The notes: generated from the sequence alone by a model not told the origin. DNA of 13,983 nt from Gammaproteobacteria bacterium (GCA_020444765.1 JAGRHW010000045.1:1-13983); one strand, 5' to 3'. Counted from the first letter of the stretch, positions 1-8,209 are shown. Made by a program: numbers and translations.

Positions 1-305
1 AATCGGCCTACAACTTCGAGCATGCCAATACCGACGAGCTGTTTCATACCTTCGATGTGAGTGAATCCGAGGCACTGCGACTGGTCGAGCTCGGTTTGCC
101 TCTGCCGGCTTACGAGCATGTACTGCGCGGTTCGCATACATTTAATCTGCTGGATGCGCGGCATGCGATATCGGTTACCGAGCGTCAGCGTTTTATTTTG
201 CGTGTTCGAACCATGGCGCGGGCGGTTGCCGAGAGTTACTACGCATCGCGCGAGAAACTCGGGTTTCCCCTGATTCGCAACGAGCGGGAGAAGTCCAATG
301 GCTGA
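1..305 (+). CDS. glyQ: Glycyl-tRNA synthetase alpha subunit, C-terminal part (5' end outside window)
   Basis: This is the last 100 codons, read in the frame starting at base 3, of the alpha chain of the alpha2beta2 bacterial glycyl-tRNA synthetase. The alpha chain carries the class II active site that makes glycyl-adenylate and charges tRNA-Gly in the cytoplasm. The visible part matches the conserved GlyQ tail: SAYNFEHA near the start, [27 protein letters not shown] and the ending [16 protein letters not shown]. The catalytic N-terminal domain lies upstream of the window. The stop (TGA, 303-305) falls inside the start of glyS, giving an 8-base ATGGCTGA overlap that suggests translational coupling of the two subunits. 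Identification is firm; only completeness is unknown. Confidence 0.96.
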   Translation, partial: SAYNFEHANTDELFHTFDVSESEALRLVELGLPLPAYEHVLRGSHTFNLLDARHAISVTERQRFILRVRTMARAVAESYYASREKLGFPLIRNEREKSNG

Positions 306-2379
306 TCGCGACGATTTACTGGTAGAACTCGGCTGCGAAGAATTACCGGCGGGTTCGGTGTTGCCGCTGGCGCAATCACTTGGCGACCTGCTTGCCGAGT
401 CGTTGCAAGAGGCGGCGTTCGAACCAGGCGAAGTGGAGGTTTTTGCAACCCCGAGACGTATCGCCGCACTGATCCGTGGCGTCAGAAAGCGTCAGGCGGA
501 CCGCGAGATCGAGCGTCGTGGCCCGGCGGTGGATATGGCCTTCGATGAAAGCGGTGCGCCGAAACCGGCCGCACTTGGCTTTGCCAAATCGGTTGGTGTC
601 GAGGTGGCGGATCTGCAGCGCCTGAAAACCGACAAGGGCGAGTGGTTGTATTATAAGCTGCAGCAAGCCGGCGAAACCCTGGAGGCTGGTCTGCCGGCTA
701 TGCTTGAAAAAGTGTTCGCCGCCATGCCGATGCCGAAACGCATGCGCTGGGGCGATCTGGACATCGAATTTTTACGACCCGTGCACTGGCTGCTGGTCTT
801 GCATGGCACGCAGTCGATCAAGGGCGCGGCAATGGGGCTTGACTTCGATCGGAAAACCCGCGGCCACCGGTTCCATGCGCCGGACTTTATCGACATTCCC
901 TCGACCGGGGATTATGAACCGGTTCTGCGTGACAAGGGTAAGGTGATTGCAGGGTTTGCCGAGCGCCGGCAACTGGTCATAGACGCGGTGAGCAAAAACG
1001 CCGGGCAGTTCGGCGGCCGGGCAGTCATGGACGATGCGCTGGTCGACGAGGTGACCGCGCTGGTCGAATGGCCGGTGGCGGTGACCGGCCGTTTCGAGGA
1101 GGAATACCTCGAGGTACCGAAAGAGGCCCTGATTCAGACCATGCAGGAAAATCAGCGTTATTTTCCTCTATTGGCCGAGGATGACAGCCTGCTGGCCGGG
1201 TTTATCACTATTTCCAATATCGAGTCGTCCGAGCCCGCGATGGTCCGCCAGGGTAATGAACGTGTCGTGCGACCACGGCTTGCTGACGCGATGTTTTTCT
1301 GGCGACAGGATCAGAAAAAGCCGCTGGAGTCCCATCTGGAGGGTCTCAGAAACGTTGTTTTCCAACAGCAGCTCGGCACCCTTTTCGAGAAGACTGAACG
1401 ACTGGTTTTTCTGGCCGGACATATTGCCGATGAGCTGGGTTTTGACGTGGAAAAATGCAAGCGTGCCGCCTTGCTGTCCAAATGCGATCTGAATACCGAA
1501 ATGGTTTATGAGTTCGCCAAGATGCAGGGGATCGCAGGGCGTTATTACAGCGCACTGGAAGGCGAGTCCAGGGAAGTGTCCGGGGCGCTAGAGGATCAAT
1601 ACCTGCCGAAGCACGCGGGAGACAAGACGCCGCATCACCCTGTCGGTCAGGTGCTGGCCATCGCCGACAAGCTCGATACACTGGCCGGCATTATCGGTAT
1701 CGGACAAATGCCGAGCGGCACCAAAGACCCGTTTGCCTTACGACGTGCCGCGCTTGGTTTATTGCGCATCATTATCGAAAACAAGCTCGATCTTGACCTT
1801 ACCGCTTTGCTGGCCTGGGCAAAACAGGCGCTTGGTGAGAAGCTGGAAAACCCCGGGCAGGTCGACGATGCACTGGACTATATTCTGGAGCGTTTGCGTG
1901 CGTATTACCACGATCAGGGCGTGGCGGCGGATATCGTCGATGCGGTCATGGCCGAGCGGCCGACGCGGCCACTGGATTTTGACAAACGCATCAAGGCGGT
2001 CGGCGAATTTATCCAGCTTCCGGAGTCTGTTGCGCTGGCCAGTGCCAACAAGCGGATACGCAATATTCTGAAAAAAGCCGGTGCTGCGGCGCCGACCAGT
2101 GTTAATCAGGCTTTACTCGATGAGCCCGCCGAGAAAAACCTCCATGCCGTACTCGGTGAGCTGTCGGCCAGTGTCGAGCCGATGTTTGCGCGTGGTGATT
2201 ACGAACCGGCGCTCAAGGCGCTGGCCGCCTTGCGCGAGCCGGTCGACACGTTTTTCGATACGGTCATGGTGATGGCTGAAGATCAGCAGGTTCGTAACAA
2301 TCGTCTGGCTTTGCTGCAGCAGGTTGGCGGGCTATGCCTGCGGGTTGCGGATATTTCACGGCTGCAGGTGGACGGCTAG
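298..2379 (+). CDS. glyS: Glycyl-tRNA synthetase beta subunit
   Basis: This is the beta chain of heterotetrameric glycyl-tRNA synthetase, needed with GlyQ to charge tRNA-Gly and to bind the tRNA. It has 693 residues, close to the usual ~690. The N-terminus has the family signature [14 protein letters not shown] (residues 8-21). The middle has an HD-like part with [19 protein letters not shown] from about 446 and the conserved DPFALRRA at 477-484. The C-terminal third is the helical DALR-type anticodon-binding region, seen in the RNNRLALL stretch near the end. The ATG at 298 has GGAG at 287-290 with a 7-base spacer and overlaps the glyQ stop. The stop codon directly abuts the gmhB ATG at 2380, so the genes are almost certainly cotranscribed. 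No frame damage is seen. Confidence 0.98.
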   Translation: MADRDDLLVELGCEELPAGSVLPLAQSLGDLLAESLQEAAFEPGEVEVFATPRRIAALIRGVRKRQADREIERRGPAVDMAFDESGAPKPAALGFAKSVGVEVADLQRLKTDKGEWLYYKLQQAGETLEAGLPAMLEKVFAAMPMPKRMRWGDLDIEFLRPVHWLLVLHGTQSIKGAAMGLDFDRKTRGHRFHAPDFIDIPSTGDYEPVLRDKGKVIAGFAERRQLVIDAVSKNAGQFGGRAVMDDALVDEVTALVEWPVAVTGRFEEEYLEVPKEALIQTMQENQRYFPLLAEDDSLLAGFITISNIESSEPAMVRQGNERVVRPRLADAMFFWRQDQKKPLESHLEGLRNVVFQQQLGTLFEKTERLVFLAGHIADELGFDVEKCKRAALLSKCDLNTEMVYEFAKMQGIAGRYYSALEGESREVSGALEDQYLPKHAGDKTPHHPVGQVLAIADKLDTLAGIIGIGQMPSGTKDPFALRRAALGLLRIIIENKLDLDLTALLAWAKQALGEKLENPGQVDDALDYILERLRAYYHDQGVAADIVDAVMAERPTRPLDFDKRIKAVGEFIQLPESVALASANKRIRNILKKAGAAAPTSVNQALLDEPAEKNLHAVLGELSASVEPMFARGDYEPALKALAALREPVDTFFDTVMVMAEDQQVRNNRLALLQQVGGLCLRVADISRLQVDG

Positions 2380-2931
2380 ATGAAGCTGATTATTCTTGAC
2401 CGTGACGGTGTCATCAATCAGGACTCCGATGAATACATCAAGTCGGTGGACGAATGGATTCCCCTGCCTGGCAGTATCGACGCTATTGCAAGACTGACGC
2501 AGGCCGGTTATACGGTCGTTGTCGTGACCAATCAATCAGGCCTGGCTCGGGGTTTGTTCGACATCAGCGAGCTGCACGCGATTCACAGCAAAATGCATGA
2601 CACCGTCAACAAGGCCGGCGGGCGGATCGACGCGGTGCTTTTTTGTCCGCATGGGCCTGGCGATGACTGCAAATGCCGCAAACCCAAGCCGGGTATGCTG
2701 CATTCCGTTATGGAGCGGCTGAACAGGGATCTTGCCGGTGTGCCGGTGGTGGGCGACTCCTTGCGCGACCTGCAGGCGGCGATGGCGGTCGGCGCAATGC
2801 CCGTGCTTGTATTGACGGGCAAGGGTGCGCGCACCCTGGAAAACAATATGGGGTTGGAGGAAAACATCGCGGTCTACGATGATCTGGCGACATTTGTCGA
2901 GAATCTTCTTGAAGAGGGCAAAGAGGCTTGA
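2380..2931 (+). CDS. gmhB: D-glycero-beta-D-manno-heptose-1,7-bisphosphate 7-phosphatase
   Basis: This HAD-superfamily phosphatase removes the 7-phosphate of D,D-heptose-1,7-bisphosphate on the way to ADP-heptose, the precursor of the LPS inner core. It acts in the cytoplasm. The 183 residues carry every family mark: the nucleophile motif DRDGVIN with D7 and D9, TNQSG (50-54), a zinc-binding loop with C89, H91, C97 and C99 followed by KPKPGM, and the magnesium-binding VVGDSLRDL with D126. The zinc loop separates GmhB from other small HAD phosphatases such as the histidinol-phosphatase half of HisB. It starts on the base after the glyS stop, with AGGTGG about 8 bases upstream inside glyS. Its end overlaps the TTG start of the next gene. 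This order is known in Pseudomonas. Confidence 0.96.
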   Translation: MKLIILDRDGVINQDSDEYIKSVDEWIPLPGSIDAIARLTQAGYTVVVVTNQSGLARGLFDISELHAIHSKMHDTVNKAGGRIDAVLFCPHGPGDDCKCRKPKPGMLHSVMERLNRDLAGVPVVGDSLRDLQAAMAVGAMPVLVLTGKGARTLENNMGLEENIAVYDDLATFVENLLEEGKEA

Positions 2932-3680
2932 CTCCCGAAATTTTACGTCAGACTCGTCAGGCCAACAAAACCCTGGTTGCAATCCGTTCGTTTCTCTACT
3001 GGATTTTATTGACTGTTTCTACGGTCATATGGGCTTGGCCGATTTTGCTTAGCGCCGTCTTTCCCCTGCAGGTCCGTTTCAAAATAATGCGTGTCTGGCC
3101 CCGCTTCAATATGTGGGCCCTGAAAACCATTTGTGGAATTCGCTATCGCGTCGAAGGGCTGGAAAACCTGCCGAAAGAGCCGTCGATCATCTTCGCCAAA
3201 CATGCCTCGACCTGGGAGACGATTGCCCTGCAACTGCTGATTCCGCCGGCGGTTTATGTGGCCAAGAAGCAGTTATTGTATATTCCGTTTTTCGGCTGGG
3301 CGATGGCCGTGCTGAATTTCGTCACGATCGACCGCAGTGCCGGGCGCAGGGCGATCGTGTATATGGTCGAGCAGGCCAAGGACCGGCTGGCTCGCGGATT
3401 CTGGATCATTATCTTTCCCGAGGGCACGCGCAAGCCGATCGATGCCGAGCCGGATTACAAGATCGGCGGCGCCGTCATGGCCGCGAAAACCGGCGCGAAG
3501 GTGGTGCCGGTTGCGCATAACGCCGGGATATTCTGGCCGCGCCACAGCTTTTTAAAATGGCCCGGCGAGGTGACGGTCTGGTTCGGTCCGGCGATCGAGA
3601 CAAACGGCCTTAGCGCGGAAGAGATTCGTCGCACAGCTCAGAAGGTCATAGAATCGAAAATGCAGGAATTGATTCGTTGA
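2928..3680 (+). CDS. 1-acyl-sn-glycerol-3-phosphate acyltransferase (PlsC/LptA family)
   Basis: This membrane acyltransferase should transfer an acyl chain to lysophosphatidic acid to give phosphatidic acid for phospholipid synthesis. It has 250 residues. A hydrophobic segment at about 20-45 probably anchors it to the inner membrane. Motif I is KHASTWE with H92 and E97, an HX4E form of the usual HX4D. Motif II lies in VAKKQLLYIPFFGWAM (111-126), motif III is FPEGTR (163-168), and motif IV is the VVPVAHNAG stretch near 190-200. The start is a TTG at 2928 forming a TTGA overlap with the gmhB stop, with GAGGG at 2914-2918 nine bases upstream; no ATG lies before residue 54. Pseudomonas aeruginosa has a paralogue, called lptA, in the same neighbourhood. 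Substrate preference cannot be read from sequence. Confidence 0.93.
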   Translation: MTPEILRQTRQANKTLVAIRSFLYWILLTVSTVIWAWPILLSAVFPLQVRFKIMRVWPRFNMWALKTICGIRYRVEGLENLPKEPSIIFAKHASTWETIALQLLIPPAVYVAKKQLLYIPFFGWAMAVLNFVTIDRSAGRRAIVYMVEQAKDRLARGFWIIIFPEGTRKPIDAEPDYKIGGAVMAAKTGAKVVPVAHNAGIFWPRHSFLKWPGEVTVWFGPAIETNGLSAEEIRRTAQKVIESKMQELIR

Positions 3681-3937
3681 CAATGCCTATCGATGCTGAT
3701 GAAGAATATAGCAATGCCGCTGTGCCAAAGCCGCATTTTGCGGTCGTTCTGGTGCCGGCGCGAAGTCGCTCGCGTTTCTCGGCGTCCTGTGTGGAAATTT
3801 TCGATTCCGCCTTATCGGCGATGAACCACGCCGATCCGTCCAACAGAAAATTTGCCGCCAGAGTCAGCGGGCCAAGCAAATCTTCCGAAGGGCAGAGTAT
3901 TTTTTATTTGCTGGAATGGCTGGACGAATCGCCGTGA
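3677..3937 (+). CDS. Unrecognised small protein, last gene of the glyQ-glyS-gmhB-plsC operon
   Basis: I do not recognise this 86-residue protein. It has no membrane segment or signal peptide and looks like a small soluble alpha/beta domain: HFAVVLVPARSRSRF, then SGPSKSSEGQ, ending FYLLEWLDESP. The basic RSRSR and SKSSEGQ stretches could bind a nucleic acid or phosphate, but that is a guess. A TTG at 3677 forms a TTGA overlap with the preceding stop, copying the gmhB/plsC junction, and AGGA at 3664-3667 sits nine bases before it. An ATG at 3683 is the alternative start (84 residues) but has a 15-base spacer. Codon use resembles the neighbours. The last 34 bases overlap the 3' end of rdgB on the other strand. 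It is probably a real gene. Confidence 0.6.
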   Translation: MTMPIDADEEYSNAAVPKPHFAVVLVPARSRSRFSASCVEIFDSALSAMNHADPSNRKFAARVSGPSKSSEGQSIFYLLEWLDESP

Positions 3938-4554
3938 CGGTTTGCCTGAAATAATCTTTCCTGCAAATTTTCCATCAAGGATCTGAGCGCCTTGCCGCGA
4001 TGGCTGAGGCGGTTTTTTTCCGACTTTTCAAGCTGCGCCGAACTGCAGTTTTTCTCCGCAACCCAAAACAACGGATCGTAACCGAAACCGTTTTCGCCTT
4101 GCGGTTGGTGCAGAATGCGGCCGCGCCAGATGCCCTGGGCTATCACCGGCACCGGATCGTCTGCGTGGCTCAGATACGCCATCACACAATAAAAACTGGC
4201 GCCGCGCTGATCCTCGCCGGCATTACCCAGTTGCTGCAGCAGCAGTGCGTTATTGGCCGCGTCGCCAGCGCCTTTGCCGGCCCGTTCGGCGTATCGCGAA
4301 GAGTAGATGCCGGGCGCGCCCTGCAGAAAATCCACCGCCAGTCCGGAGTCGTCGGCGATAGCGGGCAGGCCGGTCTGGCGGGCGGCGTTTCTGGCTTTGA
4401 GGATGGCGTTTTCGACAAACGACAAGCCTGTCTCCTCGGCCTCGACCACGCCGAGCGAGTCCTGCGGGACAATCTCGATCCCGTGATCGGCGAACAAATC
4501 GGCCAGTTCGCGTACCTTGCCGGGATTGCCGGTGGCGAGAACGATTTTTTCCAT
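3904..4554 (-). CDS. rdgB: XTP/dITP diphosphatase (RdgB/HAM1 family)
   Basis: This house-cleaning enzyme hydrolyses XTP, ITP and dITP to the monophosphate and pyrophosphate, keeping deaminated purines out of DNA and RNA. The ATG at 4554 gives 216 residues beginning MEKIVLATGNPGK, the classic HAM1 start. Other marks are FVENAILKARNAA (47-59), ADDSGL with the probable catalytic D69, GENGFGYDPLFW (153-164) and LSHRGKAL (183-190). The reading frame stays open 36 codons further upstream, but that part would overlap rph and has no family resemblance, so the internal start is chosen. The protein is about 20 residues longer than E. coli RdgB because of a Ser/His-rich tail. That tail is the part overlapped by the small plus-strand gene. 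rph ends 10 bases upstream, so the two are probably one transcript. Confidence 0.96.
   Translation of the reverse strand: MEKIVLATGNPGKVRELADLFADHGIEIVPQDSLGVVEAEETGLSFVENAILKARNAARQTGLPAIADDSGLAVDFLQGAPGIYSSRYAERAGKGAGDAANNALLLQQLGNAGEDQRGASFYCVMAYLSHADDPVPVIAQGIWRGRILHQPQGENGFGYDPLFWVAEKNCSSAQLEKSEKNRLSHRGKALRSLMENLQERLFQANRHGDSSSHSSK
3988..4019 (+). terminator. Candidate intrinsic terminator of the glyQ operon, antisense inside rdgB
   Basis: CGCCT (3988-3992) pairs with AGGCG (4007-4011), and an inner GCC/GGC can extend the hairpin. One G and then seven T (4013-4019) follow. It lies about 50 bases after the stop of the last plus-strand gene, which is where a terminator would be expected. 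The stem is short, and the T tract is the complement of Lys/Glu codons in the conserved EKNR-SHRG motif of rdgB, so chance is a real alternative. Confidence 0.35.
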
Positions 4555-4564
4555 GGCCGGTCTG

Positions 4565-5281
4565 TCAGGCTTCCAGCGAATTCCGCTGCGCGGCGACAAT
4601 TTCGTTGATGCCCTTGCGTCCGAGCGCCAGCATCGACTGCAGTTCGCTGTCGAGAAATGCATTGCCTTCGGCGGTGCCCTGAATCTCGATAAAGCCGCCG
4701 GCCTCGTTCATGACCAGGTTGAGATCGGTCTCTGCGTTGGAGTCCTCCGCGTAATCAAGATCGAGCACCGGAACCCCGTCGTAAATACCGACGGAAACCG
4801 CGGCCACCGCGCCGAATACCGGGTTACGCGTCAGCAATTTACGTCTGGTCAGGTTAGCCACCGCATCGCACAAGGCCACGTAACCGCCGCTGATGGCTGC
4901 TGTACGCGTTCCGCCGTCGGCCTGCAGGACATCGCAATCGATGGTGATCAGGCGTTCGCCGAGCGCACTGAGATCGATGGCCGCACGCAGCGAGCGGCCG
5001 ATCAGGCGCTGGATTTCCTGGGTACGGCCGCTCTGTTTGCCGGCGGTCGCTTCACGGCGCATACGGGTATTGGTGGAGCGCGGCAGCATGCCGTATTCAG
5101 CGGTCACCCAGCCTTCGCCCTTGCCTTTCATCCACGGTGGTACGCGGTCTTCGACACTGGCAGTGCACAAGACCCGTGTGTCGCCAAACTCCACCAGCAC
5201 CGAACCTTCGGCATGCCGTGTAAAGTTGCGGGTAATCCGGATTGCGCGTAGTTCGTCATTGGCTCTGCCGCTTGGTCTCAT
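4565..5281 (-). CDS. rph: Ribonuclease PH
   Basis: This phosphorolytic 3'-5' exoribonuclease trims the 3' ends of tRNA precursors and works as a ring-shaped hexamer. At 238 residues it has the normal full length. It begins MRPSGRAND and has [10 protein letters not shown] (30-39), [14 protein letters not shown] (57-70), the phosphate-binding [17 protein letters not shown] with R86, GGTRTA at 123-128, and the acidic metal site D180 and D186. All are intact, unlike the frameshifted rph of E. coli K-12. GGGAG (5286-5290) lies four bases before the ATG. It is divergent from yicC, an arrangement also found in enterics, and is followed by rdgB after 10 bases. Confidence 0.97.
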   Translation of the reverse strand: MRPSGRANDELRAIRITRNFTRHAEGSVLVEFGDTRVLCTASVEDRVPPWMKGKGEGWVTAEYGMLPRSTNTRMRREATAGKQSGRTQEIQRLIGRSLRAAIDLSALGERLITIDCDVLQADGGTRTAAISGGYVALCDAVANLTRRKLLTRNPVFGAVAAVSVGIYDGVPVLDLDYAEDSNAETDLNLVMNEAGGFIEIQGTAEGNAFLDSELQSMLALGRKGINEIVAAQRNSLEA

Positions 5282-5328
5282 GCTGCTCCCTTGTATTCGG
5301 TGGCTGGTGTGCGAAAAGTGAGCGGGAC

Positions 5329-5336
5329 ATTATAAA
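5329..5336. promoter_or_regulatory. Overlapping divergent -10 elements between rph and yicC
   Basis: The octamer ATTATAAA reads as a perfect TATAAT on the minus strand (5334-5329, toward rph) and as TATAAA on the plus strand (5331-5336, toward yicC). It sits 48 bases before the rph start and 68 bases before the yicC start, in the 122-base gap between them. No good -35 hexamer lies at 16-18 bases on either side, so this rests on the -10 match and the position only. Confidence 0.45.
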
Positions 5337-5403
5337 CGGATCATCAAGCGCCCGTGTTACTATTTCCGGCTATGAAAACGGGAATCGTCCCACGGAGCAG
5401 AAG

Positions 5404-6273
5404 ATGTTAAGAAGTATGACGGCCTACGGGCGCAAAGAATCCAGCGGTGAATGGGGTACCCTGACCTGGGAAATCCGCTCGGTCAATCACCGCTATCTGG
5501 ATATCGCATTGCGCCTGCCCGAGGAATTACGCGCCATCGAGCCGGATGTCCGGGAAGCGATTGCCGCGCGACTCAAGCGTGGCAAGCTGGAGGTTTCGCT
5601 GCGGCTGCGCGGTTCTGAAAAAATAGGCGGCGCGCTGAAATACCGGCACGATCTGGCACAACAGGTCATAGCCGCCTGTCGGGAGCTCGAAAATACCGAG
5701 ATGCGCAATCATGCGCTCGTCAACCCGATTGATGTGCTGCGCTGGCCCGGTGTCGTTGGTCAGGAAGAAGTGGATTACAAGCCGGTGCAACAGGCGGCAA
5801 TGGAACTGCTCAAGCAGGTGCTCGACGATTACATTGAGTCGCGTGAGCGGGAAGGTGAAAAAATCGCCGCGATGCTGACCCGCCGTTGTGGAGATATTTC
5901 TGAAATCGTCAAAAAAGTCCGCCAATTGCGGCCGCAAATGCTGGAGCGTCTGCGTGAAAAATGGCTCGCGCGCCTGGCCGATATCGACGTGCAGGTTGAT
6001 CCGGCAAGACTCGAACAGGAAATCGTGCTCGCCGCGCAAAAACTCGACGTGGACGAAGAGCTCGACCGACTCGACGCCCACGTGTCAGAGTTGCATGATG
6101 TTCTCAAACGCAAGGAACCGGTCGGGCGACGGCTGGATTTTCTGATTCAGGAATTCAATCGCGAAGCCAACACCCTCGGCTCGAAATCCTCGGACAGCGA
6201 AACCACCGCTTTGTCCGTCGACCTGAAAGTCCTGATCGAACAGATGCGCGAGCAGGTGCAGAATGTCGAGTAG
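5404..6273 (+). CDS. yicC: YicC family endoribonuclease
   Basis: This is a 289-residue member of the YicC family (E. coli 287). YicC was long uncharacterised and has been reported as an endoribonuclease linked to RNA decay. The N-terminal YicC_N domain starts with the signature MLRSMTAYGR and includes WEIRSVNHRYLDIALRLPE. The C-terminal DUF1732 domain ends with LDFLIQEFNREANTLGSKSS (about 244-263), the most conserved stretch. Between them is a charged, helical region likely to form coiled coil. The ATG at 5404 has GGAG at 5394-5397 with a 6-base spacer. The frame is open further upstream, but that part is intergenic. In many relatives yicC is followed by gmk; here a small membrane protein gene follows 12 bases after the stop. 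Confidence 0.95.
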   Translation: MLRSMTAYGRKESSGEWGTLTWEIRSVNHRYLDIALRLPEELRAIEPDVREAIAARLKRGKLEVSLRLRGSEKIGGALKYRHDLAQQVIAACRELENTEMRNHALVNPIDVLRWPGVVGQEEVDYKPVQQAAMELLKQVLDDYIESREREGEKIAAMLTRRCGDISEIVKKVRQLRPQMLERLREKWLARLADIDVQVDPARLEQEIVLAAQKLDVDEELDRLDAHVSELHDVLKRKEPVGRRLDFLIQEFNREANTLGSKSSDSETTALSVDLKVLIEQMREQVQNVE

Positions 6274-6285
6274 TGTCTTCGGCTG

Positions 6286-6666
6286 ATGCGACAGGACAGA
6301 CTTTACGCGATTCTTTCGGCGCTGCCGGCGATGATGTTGATCGCGGGCCTTGTTTATTATTACAAGCATGAGAGTGACGAGGCGGGCGGTGCCTTGCTGC
6401 AGCAGCAGAGTCAGGCGATCAACGGCGCTTACAAAGGGATCAGCGCAGTGAACCCGAACAGTCGCGATCAGTATTATCTGTGGATTACAACGGCGGAACG
6501 TGATCGCGGCTTGCGTTTGTTGAGCAGTCAGTTGGAACCGCTGGCAAATCTGCAGGCCGGTGACAGGCTTTTAGTGCAGGCCGCTCCGCGTGTCGAGGGT
6601 TCCAAAACCCTCTGGGTATACAGGGTCGAGCGGGATGGTTCGGTGTTGCTGGATGATGCGGAGTAA
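6286..6666 (+). CDS. Unrecognised small membrane-anchored protein
   Basis: I do not recognise this 126-residue protein. A short basic N-terminus (MRQDRLY) is followed by a single hydrophobic segment at about 8-26 ending in YYYKHE, then a soluble domain of about 95 residues. By the positive-inside rule that domain should lie in the periplasm. The later part, with LQAGDRLLVQAAPRVEG and TLWVYRVERDGSVLL, looks beta-rich and could be an OB- or SH3-like barrel, but this is only an impression. It starts 12 bases after yicC and is probably cotranscribed. No clear ribosome binding site precedes the ATG, which lowers confidence in the exact start. It converges on the histidine kinase gene, leaving a 47-base gap. 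Confidence 0.6.
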   Translation: MRQDRLYAILSALPAMMLIAGLVYYYKHESDEAGGALLQQQSQAINGAYKGISAVNPNSRDQYYLWITTAERDRGLRLLSSQLEPLANLQAGDRLLVQAAPRVEGSKTLWVYRVERDGSVLLDDAE

Positions 6667-6696
6667 GACGCAGGATTTTTCCTTCCATCCTGTCTG

Positions 6697-6711
6697 AAAC
6701 CCGCGTTCGGG
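6697..6711 (-). terminator. Weak candidate terminator after the histidine kinase gene
   Basis: On the minus strand, two bases after the kinase stop codon, CCCG-AACG-CGGG forms a 4-bp hairpin with a tetraloop followed by TTT. Just beyond it, CAGGAT (6671-6676) and ATCCTG (6687-6692) form another 6-bp hairpin without a T tract. Either could end transcripts in this convergent gap, but both are weak. Confidence 0.25.
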
Positions 6712-6713
6712 GC

Positions 6714-8177
6714 TTAATCGTCAAATTCGTCCTGGACTTCCTTTTTCCTGCGTTTACTGAAAGACAAGGTTGCCACCAGGCCGGGATTGTTGTCACCGAG
6801 CGACAGTTTTGCGCCGTGGATCGAGGCTATGGCTTTTACAAGGCTGAGACCGAGACCGTTGCCGGGTGAGTTGCGTTCGTTTTCCAGGCGCACAAACCGC
6901 TGCAGGACGCGTTCGTGATTTTCTTCCGGAATACCGGGGCCGTTGTCGGCAATGGTAACTGAAAACTCGTCGTTATTGCCCTGCACCCAGACATCGATCT
7001 GGCCGCCTTCCGGCGTGTATTTCAGCGCGTTGTCGATCAGATTGGTAATCGCCTGGGCGATCAGGTGGCGGTTGCAGAACAGCAGGGGATTGCTGTTTAT
7101 GTGTGCATTGAGCGTCTGTCCCTGATCCTCGGCAACTGCGACATAAAGTTCGGAAAGTTCCTCGACCAGATCGCCGATCGGCGCGTTGCCCCATTCCGCG
7201 TGGTCGATACCGGCTTCCAGACGCGCGATGCTGAGCATGGCATTGAAGGTGTGGATCAGGGTGTCGGCGTCTTGGATTGCCTCGCCGAGGATGCGCTGGT
7301 ATTCCTCCGGTTCGCGGTCTTCGAGCAGGGTGACTTCGAGCCGGTTGCGCAGGCGCGTCAGCGGGCTGCGCAGGTCATGGGCGACGTTGTTGGTGACTTG
7401 CTGCATGCTTTCCATCAGATCTTCGATGCGGTTGAGCATGGCGTTGATCTTGATGGCGATCTCGTCGAATTCGTCGCGCCGGTGGGTTACCGGGATACGC
7501 TGCGCGAGATCACCGCTCATGATTTCGCTGGCCGTGCGGTTCACCGAGTCGATACGCCGCAACACGCTGGAGCCGATCCAGCCGCCGCCGACGATCGCGA
7601 AGATCAGCGAAATCACGGTTGCTCCGGCGACCAGCCCGAAGGTGTGGTCGAGCAGGGCTTTTTCGTCACTGATTTCGTGGCCGATCGTCAGTTTCAGCCC
7701 GTTGGACATTTGCGTGACGGCGACGCGTACCGGGTTGAAGGCGCGCGTGGAGCCGGGTGGCAAGTCGACGACCTCGCCGAGATTTTTGGTGCTGTGCGTG
7801 CGCACGGCCTTGAGCCGCAAAGGCTTGTCGGAATTCGGTTCGTTCAGATCGTCGCTGGTGCCGCTTTCCAGGTAATAAAAGCGTCCGTAGGTATCGATCT
7901 GGTTGCGGCGCTGGATGGCGTCGAGCAGCTCGGCCAGCGCGCCGGATTTATACAGATTGATCAGGTAATCGGTTTCGAGTCGCAAGCGCGCGTCGACCTG
8001 GGACTCGATTTCATCGCGTGTCGACCAGTAGATGAAGCCGAGCGTGGCTGCCGAGAGTAGGCTGAAAAGAATGGCGTAGATGATCGCCAGGCGAAATGCC
8101 GAGGTGCGAAGAAGCCGGCCTCTCTGGACGCGCCAGCGTCTTGCCGAACTGTCTGAGGTAAAGAACTCAGGCAGCAT
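6714..8177 (-). CDS. Membrane sensor histidine kinase (HAMP-HisKA-HATPase)
   Basis: This 487-residue kinase is the sensor partner of the response regulator encoded just upstream. Membrane segments lie at about 28-50 and 179-200, framing a periplasmic sensor region of about 128 residues that I cannot assign to a ligand. A HAMP domain follows (about 200-255, with SGDLAQRIPV and RRDEFDEIA). The H-box is NNVAHDLRSPLTRLR with phospho-acceptor H267. The ATP-binding domain has the N-box NLIDNALKYTP (379-389), G1 DNGPGIP (411-417) and G2 GNGLGLSLV (439-447). All catalytic boxes are intact. The ATG at 8177 lies 32 bases after the regulator stop with only a poor ribosome binding site, so coupling to the upstream gene is likely. 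The signal it senses is unknown; envelope stress is suggested by the divergent protease gene. Confidence 0.95.
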   Translation of the reverse strand: MLPEFFTSDSSARRWRVQRGRLLRTSAFRLAIIYAILFSLLSAATLGFIYWSTRDEIESQVDARLRLETDYLINLYKSGALAELLDAIQRRNQIDTYGRFYYLESGTSDDLNEPNSDKPLRLKAVRTHSTKNLGEVVDLPPGSTRAFNPVRVAVTQMSNGLKLTIGHEISDEKALLDHTFGLVAGATVISLIFAIVGGGWIGSSVLRRIDSVNRTASEIMSGDLAQRIPVTHRRDEFDEIAIKINAMLNRIEDLMESMQQVTNNVAHDLRSPLTRLRNRLEVTLLEDREPEEYQRILGEAIQDADTLIHTFNAMLSIARLEAGIDHAEWGNAPIGDLVEELSELYVAVAEDQGQTLNAHINSNPLLFCNRHLIAQAITNLIDNALKYTPEGGQIDVWVQGNNDEFSVTIADNGPGIPEENHERVLQRFVRLENERNSPGNGLGLSLVKAIASIHGAKLSLGDNNPGLVATLSFSKRRKKEVQDEFDD

Positions 8178-8209
8178 TGTGCCGCCCGAGCAGGGTTTGT
8201 CGACTCAGG

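Noticed and set aside
1092..1114. TCGAGG/CCTCGA inverted repeat inside glyS
   Set aside because: It is a short palindrome within conserved coding sequence with no T tract or partner copy nearby, and is most likely chance.
4517..5251. A 244-codon plus-strand open frame opposite rph (and another at 4000-4608 opposite rdgB)
   Set aside because: Both lie antisense to well-recognised genes with complete catalytic motifs and show no protein features of their own.
7065..8060. A 331-codon open frame on the plus strand opposite the histidine kinase
   Set aside because: It mirrors the codon structure of a kinase gene with all motifs intact. Its product has no coherent domain and it has no ribosome binding site.
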